NCBI GenBank assembly: GCA_045863555.1
Contig: BTUU01000018.1
Span: 1 to 64,000, forward strand
Direction: 5' to 3'
DNA: 64,000 bases
DNA from: JACRLV01 sp045863555
Lineage (GTDB): Bacteria > Planctomycetota > Phycisphaerae > UBA1845 > Fen-1342
Each line of letters starts with the position of its first letter. The first letter of the stretch is position 1. Under the pieces are notes generated by a model. That model worked only from the letters and a program-made list of their open reading frames with translations, made no database searches and had not been told where the DNA came from. Shown here in pieces: positions 24,286-32,769 of the stretch. Made by a program: the position numbers and the translations under genes.

Positions 24286-25362
24286 ATGCGGATCGTCGAC
24301 GTTCAGATTGCCTCGCGCGCGTACCCCATCTTCATCGGCCCCGGTGCTCGAAACCAGCTATCGGGCGTGCTTCAGCGGATCAACGGCGTGTCACGCGTCG
24401 TCGTCATCGCCGATGAGGGCGTGGCGGCGCATCTGGATGCGCTGCGCGGCGCGATCGATGGCGAGCCCCTCGTCCTGACGTTTCCCAGCGGCGAGTCGAG
24501 CAAGTCCCTTGCCGTCGCGGCCACGCTCTACGATGCGCTTGCCGACGCGCACATCGGCCGGCGCGATATCATCGTCACGTTCGGCGGCGGCGTGGCGGGC
24601 GATCTCGGCGGCTTCGTCGCGGCGACGTGGCAGCGCGGGCTGCGATATGTGCAGATCCCCACGACGCTGGAGGCCGCGATCGACGCGTCCGTCGGCGGGA
24701 AGACGGCGATCAATCATGGCAGCGGCAAAAACCTCGTCGGGGCGTTTCATCAGCCGTTCGCGGTCATCGTCGATACGGATTTCCTCGCCACGCTGCCGGC
24801 GCGGGATTTTTCGGCCGGGCTGGCCGAGTCCATCAAGCATGCCGTCGTCCGCGACCCGCATTTTCTAACCTGGCAGGAGCAGCACGCGACGGCCGTGCTC
24901 GCCCGGGAGCCGGCCGCGTGCATCGAGCTGATCGCGAAGAACTGCGCCATCAAGGCCGAGATCGTGGCGCGGGACGAGCGCGAGGAGAATCTGCGCGCGA
25001 TTCTGAACCACGGCCACACGATCGGGCACGCGATCGAGCACCTGCTGGGCTATGAACTGCGGCATGGGGAGTGTGTGGGGCTGGGGATGCTGGCGGAGAA
25101 TGACATCGCAGTATCGCGGGGGATTCTGCCGCGCGGGGTGGCCGAGCGGATTGAGACGCTCATCCAGCGGTGCGGACTGCCCACGCGGCTCCCGCGGCCG
25201 CTCGCGGGCGACAAGGTGCTCGCGGCATCGCGGATGGACAAGAAGAACCGGGGCAGCGCGATCTTCGCGGTGCTGATCAGCGGAATCGGCCAGCCGGCGC
25301 TGGTGGGCGACATCTCCGAGGCGGAGATTCAGGCGGGCCTGACGCGCATCCTGCCGCGGTGA
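24286..25362 (+). CDS. aroB: 3-dehydroquinate synthase
   Basis: A 358-residue AroB, second step of the shikimate pathway (DAHP to 3-dehydroquinate, NAD and Zn dependent). Visible motifs: FGGGVAGDLGGFVAATWQRG, QIPTTLEAAIDASVGGKTAI (catalytic Lys in VGGKT), GLAESIKHAVV, and the zinc-binding LNHGHTIGHAIEH. The ATG at 24286 is chosen over longer frames, which would overlap the upstream gene. It lies upstream of the DAHP synthase fusion gene (27029), so two consecutive shikimate enzymes are at one locus, separated by a candidate RNA gene and two short genes. Confidence 0.96.
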   Translation: MRIVDVQIASRAYPIFIGPGARNQLSGVLQRINGVSRVVVIADEGVAAHLDALRGAIDGEPLVLTFPSGESSKSLAVAATLYDALADAHIGRRDIIVTFGGGVAGDLGGFVAATWQRGLRYVQIPTTLEAAIDASVGGKTAINHGSGKNLVGAFHQPFAVIVDTDFLATLPARDFSAGLAESIKHAVVRDPHFLTWQEQHATAVLAREPAACIELIAKNCAIKAEIVARDEREENLRAILNHGHTIGHAIEHLLGYELRHGECVGLGMLAENDIAVSRGILPRGVAERIETLIQRCGLPTRLPRPLAGDKVLAASRMDKKNRGSAIFAVLISGIGQPALVGDISEAEIQAGLTRILPR

Positions 25363-25432
25363 ACGCACGGCACCGGCGCGCCGCACAGGTCCGGATAACC
25401 ACGACGTAAGTCACTGGAAACAAGCAATTTAG

Positions 25433-25461
25433 TTGCGTTCATCGCGGCCGCGCAGTAGACT
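25433..25461 (+). promoter_or_regulatory. sigma-70-type promoter of the structured RNA
   Basis: TTGCGT (25433-25438) and TAGACT (25456-25461) with an optimal 17-bp spacer. Predicted start A at about 25468. One of the best promoter matches in the window; no open reading frame follows. Confidence 0.65.
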
Positions 25462-25467
25462 TTTCGT

Positions 25468-25704
25468 AACCGCTCACGGAGACAGGACCGGGAGCGGGCC
25501 ATCGGTCACTGCCGGTGGTGGGGAGGAGGAGGCAGCGCTCATCGCCGGCCGGCGATCGAGACCGCGTCTCCTGGTGATCGAGGGCAGCGTGATCGGCGCG
25601 AGCGTGCGCCGACGTACGACATATTGAGGCGTCGTGGCGCGCGGCGGGCCGTGCGCGGCGACTCGACCGCGGAGCCGCTCGTTGGGGGAGCCCGCGGTTT
25701 TTTA
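25468..25704 (+). ncRNA. candidate structured RNA, about 237 nt
   Basis: Lies between aroB and a small gene, with a promoter in front and an intrinsic terminator at the end. Visible helices: CCGCTC/GAGCGG (25470-25475 with 25492-25497); TCAC and TGCC (25506-25513) with GGCA and GTGA (25583-25592), enclosing a self-complementary hairpin (25541-25556, ATCGCCGG/CCGGCGAT, extended by CTC/GAG); a 7-bp hairpin at 25593-25612; and a longer one at 25631-25662. The first six bases (AACCGC) can also pair with GCGGTT in the terminator, so a closed rod is possible. It lacks the SRP RNA, RNase P and tmRNA signatures. A 6S-like RNA, or a leader/attenuator for the downstream genes, are the alternatives. Confidence 0.55.
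25666..25703 (+). terminator. intrinsic terminator
   Basis: ACCGCGG (25666-25672) pairs with CCGCGGT (25692-25698), with an inner GCTC/GAGC helix, followed by a run of six T residues. It is the clearest rho-independent terminator in the window. Confidence 0.85.
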
Positions 25705-25809
25705 TTGCGCTGCGCCACATTTTGCCGCGCTGCAAAAAAGCTGGGCTATTCTTTGGTTGGGTCATGTCGACTGCGCGGCGGCTCGCCGCAATGAAATCGG
25801 AATCGGGTC

Positions 25810-26064
25810 ATGGGACGGTATCCACTGCCGCGGCGATTGCGCGCCGAGCTTCTGACGGTCCGCGACGGGCGGGCGGCGAAGCTGATCGAGCAATTGTGTC
25901 GGCGGCTGGAAGAGGCGGACGAGCACATCGCCGCGCTGAACGCGGAGGTGCGCGAACTGCGGATGGCGATCCGGCGGGTCTGCGCGGCCGCTCGGCTGCC
26001 GGCGTGGTCGATCGACAGCGTCGATTTCGCGTCGCCGGAGGACCGACGGGTTCGAAAGCTGTGA
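25810..26064 (+). CDS. small coiled-coil protein, 84 aa
   Basis: Starts MGRYPLPRRLRAELLTVRDG; residues 20-60 have heptad spacing typical of a coiled coil (LIEQLCRRLEEADEHIAALN). No domain family is recognised. It lies 51 bp upstream of the ParA-like gene in the same direction, so a functional link (for example a partner or activator of the ATPase) is possible but unproven. The ribosome-binding site is weak. Confidence 0.6.
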   Translation: MGRYPLPRRLRAELLTVRDGRAAKLIEQLCRRLEEADEHIAALNAEVRELRMAIRRVCAAARLPAWSIDSVDFASPEDRRVRKL

Positions 26065-26078
26065 AATCCTGCTATGAT
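26051..26078 (+). promoter_or_regulatory. candidate promoter of the parA-like gene
   Basis: TTCGAA (26051-26056), a 16-bp spacer and an extended -10, TGC-TATGAT (-10 at 26073-26078). Predicted start near 26085, about 30 nt before the ATG. It overlaps the end of the small coiled-coil gene. Confidence 0.5.
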
Positions 26079-26115
26079 TTGCGGCGGTTCGGCGTCTTTT
26101 TGCTCGCGAGGGGCC

Positions 26116-26994
26116 ATGCGCTCGATTGCCGTGATCAACCAGAAAGGCGGCGTAGGCAAGACCACGTCGTCCGTGAATCTTGCGGCCGCACTGGTCCGGG
26201 CGGGGCGGCGGGTGCTGCTGATCGACCTTGATCCGCAGGGTCACGCGACGCTGCACGTGGGCGTGGAGGTCGGGCCGGAGGACAAGACGATCTACGACGT
26301 GCTGACGCGCGGCGCGGCGCTCGCGGAGGCGGCGCGATATGTAGATGAGCGGCTCGCGGTGGTGCCGTCGAGCATCGACCTGGCGGCGGCGGAACTGGAG
26401 CTGGCGGAGACGGCGGATCGCGAGTTGACGCTGGCACGGAAGCTGGATGCCTATCGCGAGCATTACGACGTTCTGATCATTGATTCGCCGCCGTCGCTGG
26501 GGTTGCTGTCGGTGAATGCACTGGCGGCGGCGCGGGAGGTGATCATTCCGCTTCAGCCGCATTTCCTGGCGCTGCAGGGGCTGGGGCGGCTGCTGGAGAC
26601 GGTCACGCTGGTGCGCGACTCGGTGCAGCCCGGGCTGCGCGTCACGGGCGTGGTCTTGTGCATGTGCGAGAGCGGGACGCGGCTGGCGCAGGAAGTGTGC
26701 AGCGACGTGGAGGCGTTCCTGAGCCAGGCGGAACCGGCGGTGCCGTGGTTCGGGGCGCGGGTTTTCAAGTCGCGCATCCGGCGGAACATCAAGCTGGCCG
26801 AGTGTCCGAGCTTCGGGAAGACGATTTTTGAATATGCGCCATCGAGCCACGGCGCCGAGGATTACCGGGCGCTGGCGGAAGAGGTTGAAGCGGCGGCCGG
26901 GGCGCCCCTGATCGTGAAATCGGCGGCGACCGATGATTCGGTGGCGATGGCCGAGGCCGCCGCGGCGTCGCCGGAGCGCTTGACCGCCAACTAG
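26116..26994 (+). CDS. ParA/Soj-family ATPase
   Basis: A 292-residue deviant Walker-A ATPase: INQKGGVGKTTSSVNLAAAL at the N-terminus, LLIDLDPQGHAT (Walker A'), and YDVLIIDSPPSLGLLSVNAL (Walker B). Length and sequence fit chromosomal Soj/ParA or a related positioning ATPase (MipZ and similar proteins are alternatives). No parB gene or parS site (consensus TGTTTCACGTGAAACA) was seen nearby. The start MRSIAVINQKGG at 26116 follows GAGGGG. It sits 34 bp before the aromatic fusion gene and is perhaps co-transcribed with it. Confidence 0.9.
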   Translation: MRSIAVINQKGGVGKTTSSVNLAAALVRAGRRVLLIDLDPQGHATLHVGVEVGPEDKTIYDVLTRGAALAEAARYVDERLAVVPSSIDLAAAELELAETADRELTLARKLDAYREHYDVLIIDSPPSLGLLSVNALAAAREVIIPLQPHFLALQGLGRLLETVTLVRDSVQPGLRVTGVVLCMCESGTRLAQEVCSDVEAFLSQAEPAVPWFGARVFKSRIRRNIKLAECPSFGKTIFEYAPSSHGAEDYRALAEEVEAAAGAPLIVKSAATDDSVAMAEAAAASPERLTAN

Positions 26995-27028
26995 GGCCGA
27001 GCGGCTGCCGAGCCGATTGAATCATTCG

Positions 27029-29077
27029 ATGGACACTCCACTGCAAGATCTGCGCAAGGCGCTCGATGACATCGACGCCCAGTTACTTTCGGACCTGCTG
27101 CGGCGTGAGCAGGCCGTGGCGGAGATTTCGCGCCTGAAGGCGGAGGGCGCGCACGGCGTGCGTGACGTAGCGCGGGAAGAAGCGCTGCTGGCGCGGCTGG
27201 CGGAGCGCGGGCGGGCGGCGGGGCTCGACCCGCACTATGTGACGCGGCTGTTTCGGGAGATTCTCGACCACTCGGTGCGGCACCAGGTCGAGCACCTGGC
27301 CGATCGCGACAACCCGCAGCGGGCCGCGCAGAAAACGCTCGTCGTCGGCTACCAGGGCGCGGAAGGGGCGTACAGCTACCTGGCGGCGCAGCGGCATTTC
27401 GGGCCGCGCGGGGCGGATGTGACGGTTCGCGGGTTTGATTCGTTCCTGGAGATGCTCGAGGCGGTTCGCGACGGGGCGGCGGATCACGCGATGCTGCCGA
27501 TCGAGAACACGACGGCAGGGTCGATCAACGAGGCGTATGACCTGCTGGCGCGGATGAACCTGTCGCTGGTGGGCGAGGAGATTCAGAAGGTCGAGCATTG
27601 CCTGCTGGCGCTGGAGGAAGTTCCCCTGGCGCGGATTCACCGCATTTATTCGCATCCGAAGGCGCTCGATCAATGCACGGATTTTCTGCGCGAGCTGCGG
27701 CACTGCCACGTCGAGTCGTATACCGATACGGCGATGGCCGCGCGGAAGGTGCGGGATGATCAGGACCTCTCGCAGGCGGCGATTGCGAGCGAAGAGGCCG
27801 CGCAGCTCTATGGGCTGAAGATCCTGCGCCGGGACCTGGCGAACCAGCGCGAGAATTACACGCGGTTTGTCGTCGTGGCCCGCGAGCCGGTGCGGTATGA
27901 CCCGCGGATCGCCTGCAAGACGTCGATCATCTTCGCCACGCGGCACGAAGAAGGGGCGCTGCTGAACTGCCTCAATACGCTGGCGGCGCACCACCTGAAT
28001 TTGACGAAGCTGGAATCGCGGCCGCGGCCGAACAACGCGTGGGAGTACCTTTTCTACGTCGATTTCGAAGGGAATGTCGCAGACGCGGGCGTGCAGACGG
28101 CGCTTCAGGCGCTGGCGGCGCAGACGAACCTGCTGAAAGTGCTGGGGTCGTATCCGGCGCGGACGACGAAGGCGGCACAGCCGGCGGAGCCGCGGGCGGC
28201 GTCGAGCGCGGCATCAGCGGCGGCGCGTGTCCCAGCGATCGCGGCGAGTCCTGCCCCGCCGGATCTGCTGAAAGACCTCGAAAAGAAGCCCTACAAGCTG
28301 GCGTCGCGGATCACGCGAGCGGCGGATTCGCAGTTCCGCATCGGAAACGTGACGGTCGGCGGCCCGGTTCCGGTGATCATTGCCGGACCGTGCTCGGTCG
28401 AGTCGCGCGAGCAGATCTTCGCGAGCGCGAAGGCGGTGCGCGAGGCGGGCGGGCACATGCTCCGGGGCGGGTGTTTCAAGCCGCGCACGTCGCCCTACGC
28501 GTTCCAGGGCCTGGGCTACGAGGGGCTGGACCTGCTCGTCGAGGCGGGGCGACAGTATGGGCTGCCGGTCGTGACCGAGGTGATGCATCCGTCCGACCTG
28601 GAGCGCGTGGCCGCGAAGGCGGACGTGATCCAGCTCGGCGCGCGGAACATGCAGAATTTCTCGCTGCTCAAGGAGCTGGGGTCGATCGACCGGCCGATCG
28701 TGCTCAAGCGCGGGATGATGTCGTCGATCGACGAGTGGCTTTCGGCGGCGGAGTACATTCTCGCGCACGGCAATCAGCAGGTGATTCTGTGCGAGCGCGG
28801 GATTCGAACATTCGAGACGGCGACGCGGAACACGCTCGACCTGTCGGCGGTGCCGGTGGCCCGCGAGCTGACGCATCTGCCGATCATCGTCGATCCGTCG
28901 CATGCCTGCGGGACGCGGCGCTGGGTGCCGGCGATGACGCGGGCGGCGATCGCGGCGGGCGCGCACGGCGTGATGGTGGAGATCCACCCCGATCCGCCGC
29001 GGGCGATGAGCGACGGCCCTCAGTCGCTGACGTTCGAGGAGTTCGAAGAGATGATGCGGAATTTGGGGGCGGGGTGA
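27029..29077 (+). CDS. chorismate mutase / prephenate dehydratase / DAHP synthase fusion
   Basis: A 682-residue protein joining three aromatic enzymes. Residues 1-90 are an AroQ chorismate mutase (LRKALDDIDAQLLSDLL, HYVTRLFREILDHSV). Residues 102-285 are prephenate dehydratase (GYQGAEGAYSYLAA, LPIENTTAGSI, NYTRF at 276-280). Residues 296-372 are an ACT regulatory domain with the Phe-binding ESRP (329-332). After an Ala/Pro-rich linker (380-412), residues 415-682 are a type I-beta DAHP synthase (IIAGPCSVES, KPRTSPYAFQGLG, DPSHACGTRRWV). It thus combines the first step of the shikimate pathway with the two steps from chorismate to phenylpyruvate. The ACT domain predicts phenylalanine feedback. 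ATG at 27029; a TTG 12 nt upstream is an alternative. Confidence 0.95.
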   Translation: MDTPLQDLRKALDDIDAQLLSDLLRREQAVAEISRLKAEGAHGVRDVAREEALLARLAERGRAAGLDPHYVTRLFREILDHSVRHQVEHLADRDNPQRAAQKTLVVGYQGAEGAYSYLAAQRHFGPRGADVTVRGFDSFLEMLEAVRDGAADHAMLPIENTTAGSINEAYDLLARMNLSLVGEEIQKVEHCLLALEEVPLARIHRIYSHPKALDQCTDFLRELRHCHVESYTDTAMAARKVRDDQDLSQAAIASEEAAQLYGLKILRRDLANQRENYTRFVVVAREPVRYDPRIACKTSIIFATRHEEGALLNCLNTLAAHHLNLTKLESRPRPNNAWEYLFYVDFEGNVADAGVQTALQALAAQTNLLKVLGSYPARTTKAAQPAEPRAASSAASAAARVPAIAASPAPPDLLKDLEKKPYKLASRITRAADSQFRIGNVTVGGPVPVIIAGPCSVESREQIFASAKAVREAGGHMLRGGCFKPRTSPYAFQGLGYEGLDLLVEAGRQYGLPVVTEVMHPSDLERVAAKADVIQLGARNMQNFSLLKELGSIDRPIVLKRGMMSSIDEWLSAAEYILAHGNQQVILCERGIRTFETATRNTLDLSAVPVARELTHLPIIVDPSHACGTRRWVPAMTRAAIAAGAHGVMVEIHPDPPRAMSDGPQSLTFEEFEEMMRNLGAG

Positions 29078-29139
29078 AAAGTGAAAGGTGAAAGGGAAGG
29101 CGCTTCACGCACCTTTCACCTTTCACCTGTCACTTTTCA
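29075..29139. terminator. GTGAAAGGTGAAAG-type inverted repeat between convergent genes
   Basis: Left arm 29075-29095 and right arm 29119-29139 pair over 20 of 21 positions. The left arm includes the TGA stop of the aromatic fusion gene. The arms are themselves built of short GTGAAAG/GGTGAAAG units. A related structure at 38561-38609 also sits between two convergent genes, so both are likely bidirectional terminators from a dispersed repeat family. Confidence 0.75.
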
Positions 29140-29147
29140 TTCTGCGG

Positions 29148-31193
29148 CTATTCCTTCAGGCCAAGCTGCTCCAGATACGCGTCCATCTTCGGCTCGCGGC
29201 CCAGATAATCCTTGACCATGTCGAGTTCATCGATCGTGCTGCCGCGGGCGAGGATCTTCTTGCGGTAGTACATGCCCGCTTCGGGGCTGAGCATGCCCTG
29301 ATCCTTGAACCGTTCGAACATGTCCGCCGCGTAGACGAGCGACCACTGGTAGCCGTAGTAGCCCGCCTGGTAGCCGATCAGGTGGCCGAACGAGGCGAAA
29401 TAGTAGATGTCCTCGACCGGGCCGTATTGCTCGATCTGCGTGAAGAGTTCATCGGCGACCTTGCGCGTGTCGACAGCGCCGCCGGGCGTCGTGTGATACG
29501 TCATGTCGGTCAGTCCGTAGTAGAACTGCCGCTCGGCGAAGAGGCCGCTGCCGAGGTGCTTGGCCTTGATCATCCCCGCGACGAGGTCATCGGGAATCGG
29601 TTCGCCCGTCTTGTAGTGCCGGGCGAAGGTCTTCAGCACGGCCGGGTCCCAGACCCAGTTTTCGAACATCTGCGAAGGGGCTTCGACGAAGTCCCGGGCG
29701 ACGCTGGTCCCGGCGAATGCACCGTAGTTCGCCTCGGTCAGGATGTTGTGGAGGCAGTGGCCGAACTCGTGGAAGAAGGTCTCGACCTCCTTGTGCGGCA
29801 TGAGCGAAGGTTTATCCGGCGTGGGCTTGGGGAAGTTGCAGACGAGCGCGGCCAGCGGCTTCTGGATGCTGCCGTCGTGCCATTTCTTGCGGCTGACGAG
29901 GCCCCAGCAGGCGGCGTGGTTGTACTTGTTTTCGCGCGGGTAGAGATCGATGTAGAAGTCGCCCAGGTGCGTCTTGGTGGCCTTGTCCCAGACCTGGAAG
30001 AGCCGCACGTCGTCGTGCCAGAGCGGGCGATTCACCGAGGCGGCCTGCGCGGTCACGTCGCGGTATTCGAGGCCGTACAGCGACTGCGTGACGCTGAAGA
30101 GGCCGTTGATGCAGGCCTCGACGGGGAAATACTCCTTGACCTTCTCGGAATCGACGGCGTATTTGGTCCGCTGGAGGTACGCCTCGTAATAGGGCTGGTC
30201 CCAGGGGCGCAGCCTGGCCTTTTTTTCGCCGGTCTCCTCGCGCTTGGCGGCGGTGTACTCCTCGAGATCAAGTTTGGCCTTCTTGCGGACGATGGGGCGG
30301 AGCTTCTCGTAGAACTCGAGCACGTTCTTTGCGTTCTTGGCCATGCGGACTTCGGTTTCATAGTCGGCCGGTGATGCATACCCGAGCATCGAGGCCGCTT
30401 CGGCGCGGAGCTTCAGGACCTTCTCGATCAGCGCGATGTTGGGCTCGCCGCCGCGGCGCTTGTAGGCCCGCCAGACCTTTTCGCGGGTCGATTCGACCTT
30501 GCACTGCTCCAGGAGCGGGTTGAAGGTCGGGTAGTCCATCGTGATGAGGAGCTTGCCGGCGTCGTCGGTCTTGAGGGCGGCGATGTACTCGTCGGACATG
30601 CCCGCGAGTTCGTCCTTCGTCACCGGGACGGTCGTCTTGTCCTCGCGGATGTTCTTTTCGAATTCCTGGCCGAGCTTCGTGATTTCCTTCTGGATCGCCG
30701 CGAGTTTCTCGCGCTGTTCGGGCTTGAGTTCCATGCCCGAGCGCTTGTAGTCGCGCAGCAGCTCGACGAGCAGCTTCTTCTGCTCGCCTTCCAGCTTCGG
30801 GTTCGTGGCCGCGTAGGCCTTGACGGCCTTGTAGAGATCGTCGCGCTTGAAGAGGTCGATGCGCCAGTTGGCGACGTGCTGCTCGGCGAGCATGCCGGAG
30901 TCGCGCTCCTTGGCGTCGGTCGAGACGTAGGCCATGAACATGGTCATGCCTGTGTCGGTGTCGAGGTGGACGAGCATGTCGTCCAGCGCGCCGATCGTGT
31001 TGTCAAAGGTGCGCTTGCCGGCGGAGACGTCGATGATCGCCTGGACGGCGGCTTCGGCCTTCTTCAGCGGCTCCGCCACCGGCGAATCCGCCGGAACCTG
31101 ACCCATGACCGGGGCTGTGCTCATGAAAATTCCTGCCAGTGCGAGCCCGCTCACCGCCGCCGCGGCGCGGATGCGTCGAAAGAACGTGACCAT
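29148..31193 (-). CDS. M3-family oligoendopeptidase, exported
   Basis: A 681-residue thimet-oligopeptidase/Dcp-type metalloprotease. The zinc site is HEFGH at residues 475-479 (FFHEFGHCLHNILT), with the downstream Glu in DFVEAPSQ. An N-terminal signal peptide (VSGLALAGIFMSTAPVMGQ) places it in the periplasm, unlike most cytoplasmic M3 enzymes. It cleaves short peptides. The ATG at 31193 has AAAGGG at spacing 6; the frame is open far upstream but has no support there. It is divergent from the HtrA-like protease gene, so two extracytoplasmic proteases share one intergenic region. Confidence 0.92.
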   Translation of the reverse strand: MVTFFRRIRAAAAVSGLALAGIFMSTAPVMGQVPADSPVAEPLKKAEAAVQAIIDVSAGKRTFDNTIGALDDMLVHLDTDTGMTMFMAYVSTDAKERDSGMLAEQHVANWRIDLFKRDDLYKAVKAYAATNPKLEGEQKKLLVELLRDYKRSGMELKPEQREKLAAIQKEITKLGQEFEKNIREDKTTVPVTKDELAGMSDEYIAALKTDDAGKLLITMDYPTFNPLLEQCKVESTREKVWRAYKRRGGEPNIALIEKVLKLRAEAASMLGYASPADYETEVRMAKNAKNVLEFYEKLRPIVRKKAKLDLEEYTAAKREETGEKKARLRPWDQPYYEAYLQRTKYAVDSEKVKEYFPVEACINGLFSVTQSLYGLEYRDVTAQAASVNRPLWHDDVRLFQVWDKATKTHLGDFYIDLYPRENKYNHAACWGLVSRKKWHDGSIQKPLAALVCNFPKPTPDKPSLMPHKEVETFFHEFGHCLHNILTEANYGAFAGTSVARDFVEAPSQMFENWVWDPAVLKTFARHYKTGEPIPDDLVAGMIKAKHLGSGLFAERQFYYGLTDMTYHTTPGGAVDTRKVADELFTQIEQYGPVEDIYYFASFGHLIGYQAGYYGYQWSLVYAADMFERFKDQGMLSPEAGMYYRKKILARGSTIDELDMVKDYLGREPKMDAYLEQLGLKE

Positions 31194-31335
31194 GGTGACC
31201 CTTTCGTCGTTAAGCAGATGGACGGTCGCCGTGCGGCGCGGCCGTCGAAAAACCGGGGGTGAGGATAGCGGAATATGGCATTTTCCGCGACTTTTCGACG
31301 GGTTCCGTCCCCCCGCGCCGTCTCTCCACGACTCA

Positions 31336-31341
31336 TATAAT
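31336..31341 (+). promoter_or_regulatory. -10 box of the HtrA-like gene
   Basis: Consensus TATAAT 23 nt before the ATG at 31365; the GGGAGG ribosome-binding site lies between. No -35 hexamer is recognisable. Confidence 0.5.
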
Positions 31342-31364
31342 CGCCGTTGGGAGGTGTGATTCCG

Positions 31365-32732
31365 ATGAGCCGACCGGTTTCGATGCAGCTTCGAATTCCC
31401 GCAGCCCTTGTTCTTGCGCTGGCCGCGGTTCTGCCTGCGGCGGCGGGTGACGACCCACAGCAGAGAGCGGCGCAGCGTGAAAGACGGCGGACGCCGATCG
31501 TCGAGGTCTTCGAGCAGTGCCGGGACGCGGTCGTGAATATCAGCACGACGCGCGTGGAGCGGCTGCCGATGCGGCGGTTTGACATGCCGCTGGAAGATCT
31601 GTTCGACTTCGGACGTTCGCCCTCGCGCTCGGTGAACAGCGTCGGATCCGGGTTCGTGATTCACGAGTCGGGGTTCATCGTTACCAACGCGCACGTCGTG
31701 GGGCAGGCCACGGATGTCAAGGTGACGTTCGCGGACAACCGGACGGTGCCCGCGGTCCGGGTCGCGGTCGACGCGGAGCACGATCTCGCGATTCTCAAGG
31801 TCGATTCCGACCGGCCGCTGGCGCGCCTGCGGCTGGGGCACAGCGACGACCTGATGATCGGGGAGACGGTCGTCGCGATCGGGAATCCGCTGGGGCTGGG
31901 GCACACGGTCACGACGGGCATCGTCAGCGCGCTGAACCGCGAAATCTCGGTCGGAAACACGTCGGTCTATGACGGTCTGATCCAGACCGACGCGGCGATC
32001 AACCCCGGCAACTCCGGCGGGCCGCTGCTGAACATCAACGGGGATCTGATCGGCGTGAACACGGCCATCCGCGGCGATGCGCAGAACGTGGGGTTCGCGA
32101 TCCCGGTTGATCACCTGTGGGAGCTGATCCCGAGCATGGTGGACATCGAAAACCGGGCCCGGGTGCGGTTCGGGCTCGTCGTCAGCGGCACGGAGGCGAA
32201 GGTGCAGGCGATTCGCGATGGCAGCCCGGCGGAAAAGGCGCAGATTCGCCGCGGAGACCGGGTCGTCAAGGTCGACGGGCACGACATCCGCGACGGCATC
32301 GACTACTACGTGCAGCTCCTGTTCAAAAAGCCCGGCGACAAGGTGGGACTCACGCTGGCGCGGGGAGATCAGTCCGTCAGCGTCGCAGTGCCGATCGAGT
32401 CGATCCCGATTCCGGACGGCGGGTCGCTGGCGGCCAGGCTTCTGGGGATGAAGATCGCGCCGATTCCGGACGTGGCGCGGCGGCGGTATGAAATTCCGGA
32501 TGGCGTGGGGCTCTGGGTCGAGGAGGTCACGGGCGATCCGGCACGCCGGGCCCGCTTCGCCGAGGGCGATTTGATTCTCTACATCAACCGGACGCCCGTG
32601 CAGTCGCTTCAGGATGTGGGGCTGGCGCTCGAGGAAGTGACGCCCGGGGAAAGCGTCATGGTTGAAATGGCGCGCGTGCGGACGGAACGGCCGTTCAAAC
32701 AGCCGGTGCGACTGCGCACGGCCGGCGGGTGA
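31365..32732 (+). CDS. HtrA/DegP-like S1C serine protease with two PDZ domains
   Basis: A 455-residue exported protease. Catalytic triad: His110 in VTNAHVV, Asp140 in AEHDLAIL, Ser217 in NPGNSGGPL. Two PDZ-like domains follow (about 265-335 and 350-450). It degrades or refolds damaged envelope proteins. A signal segment follows the start (MQLRIPAALVLALAAVLPAA). The ATG at 31365 has GGGAGG upstream; an internal Met 6 codons later is an alternative. Divergent from the M3 peptidase gene. Confidence 0.92.
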   Translation: MSRPVSMQLRIPAALVLALAAVLPAAAGDDPQQRAAQRERRRTPIVEVFEQCRDAVVNISTTRVERLPMRRFDMPLEDLFDFGRSPSRSVNSVGSGFVIHESGFIVTNAHVVGQATDVKVTFADNRTVPAVRVAVDAEHDLAILKVDSDRPLARLRLGHSDDLMIGETVVAIGNPLGLGHTVTTGIVSALNREISVGNTSVYDGLIQTDAAINPGNSGGPLLNINGDLIGVNTAIRGDAQNVGFAIPVDHLWELIPSMVDIENRARVRFGLVVSGTEAKVQAIRDGSPAEKAQIRRGDRVVKVDGHDIRDGIDYYVQLLFKKPGDKVGLTLARGDQSVSVAVPIESIPIPDGGSLAARLLGMKIAPIPDVARRRYEIPDGVGLWVEEVTGDPARRARFAEGDLILYINRTPVQSLQDVGLALEEVTPGESVMVEMARVRTERPFKQPVRLRTAGG

Positions 32733-32757
32733 GTGCTGACCGGGCTGGGCGGCCGGT

Positions 32758-32763
32758 TATCAT
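32758..32763 (+). promoter_or_regulatory. -10 box placed for leaderless start
   Basis: TATCAT ends 6 nt before the ATG at 32770, with no ribosome-binding site between. The same geometry occurs at 10141 and 12993. Confidence 0.4.
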
Positions 32764-32769
32764 GCGTGG

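Noticed and set aside
25468..25704. RNase P, SRP RNA, tmRNA or a known riboswitch as identity of the structured RNA
   Set aside because: The conserved cores (GAGGAAAGTCC of RNase P, the GGAAGGAAGCAGCC loop of SRP, a tRNA-like end of tmRNA, TPP/cobalamin/SAM cores) were looked for and not found. 6S RNA could not be excluded.
26116..26994. Chromosome partition locus or replication origin
   Set aside because: Only the ParA-like gene is present; no parB, no parS consensus, no DnaA-box cluster and no dnaA/gidA neighbours.
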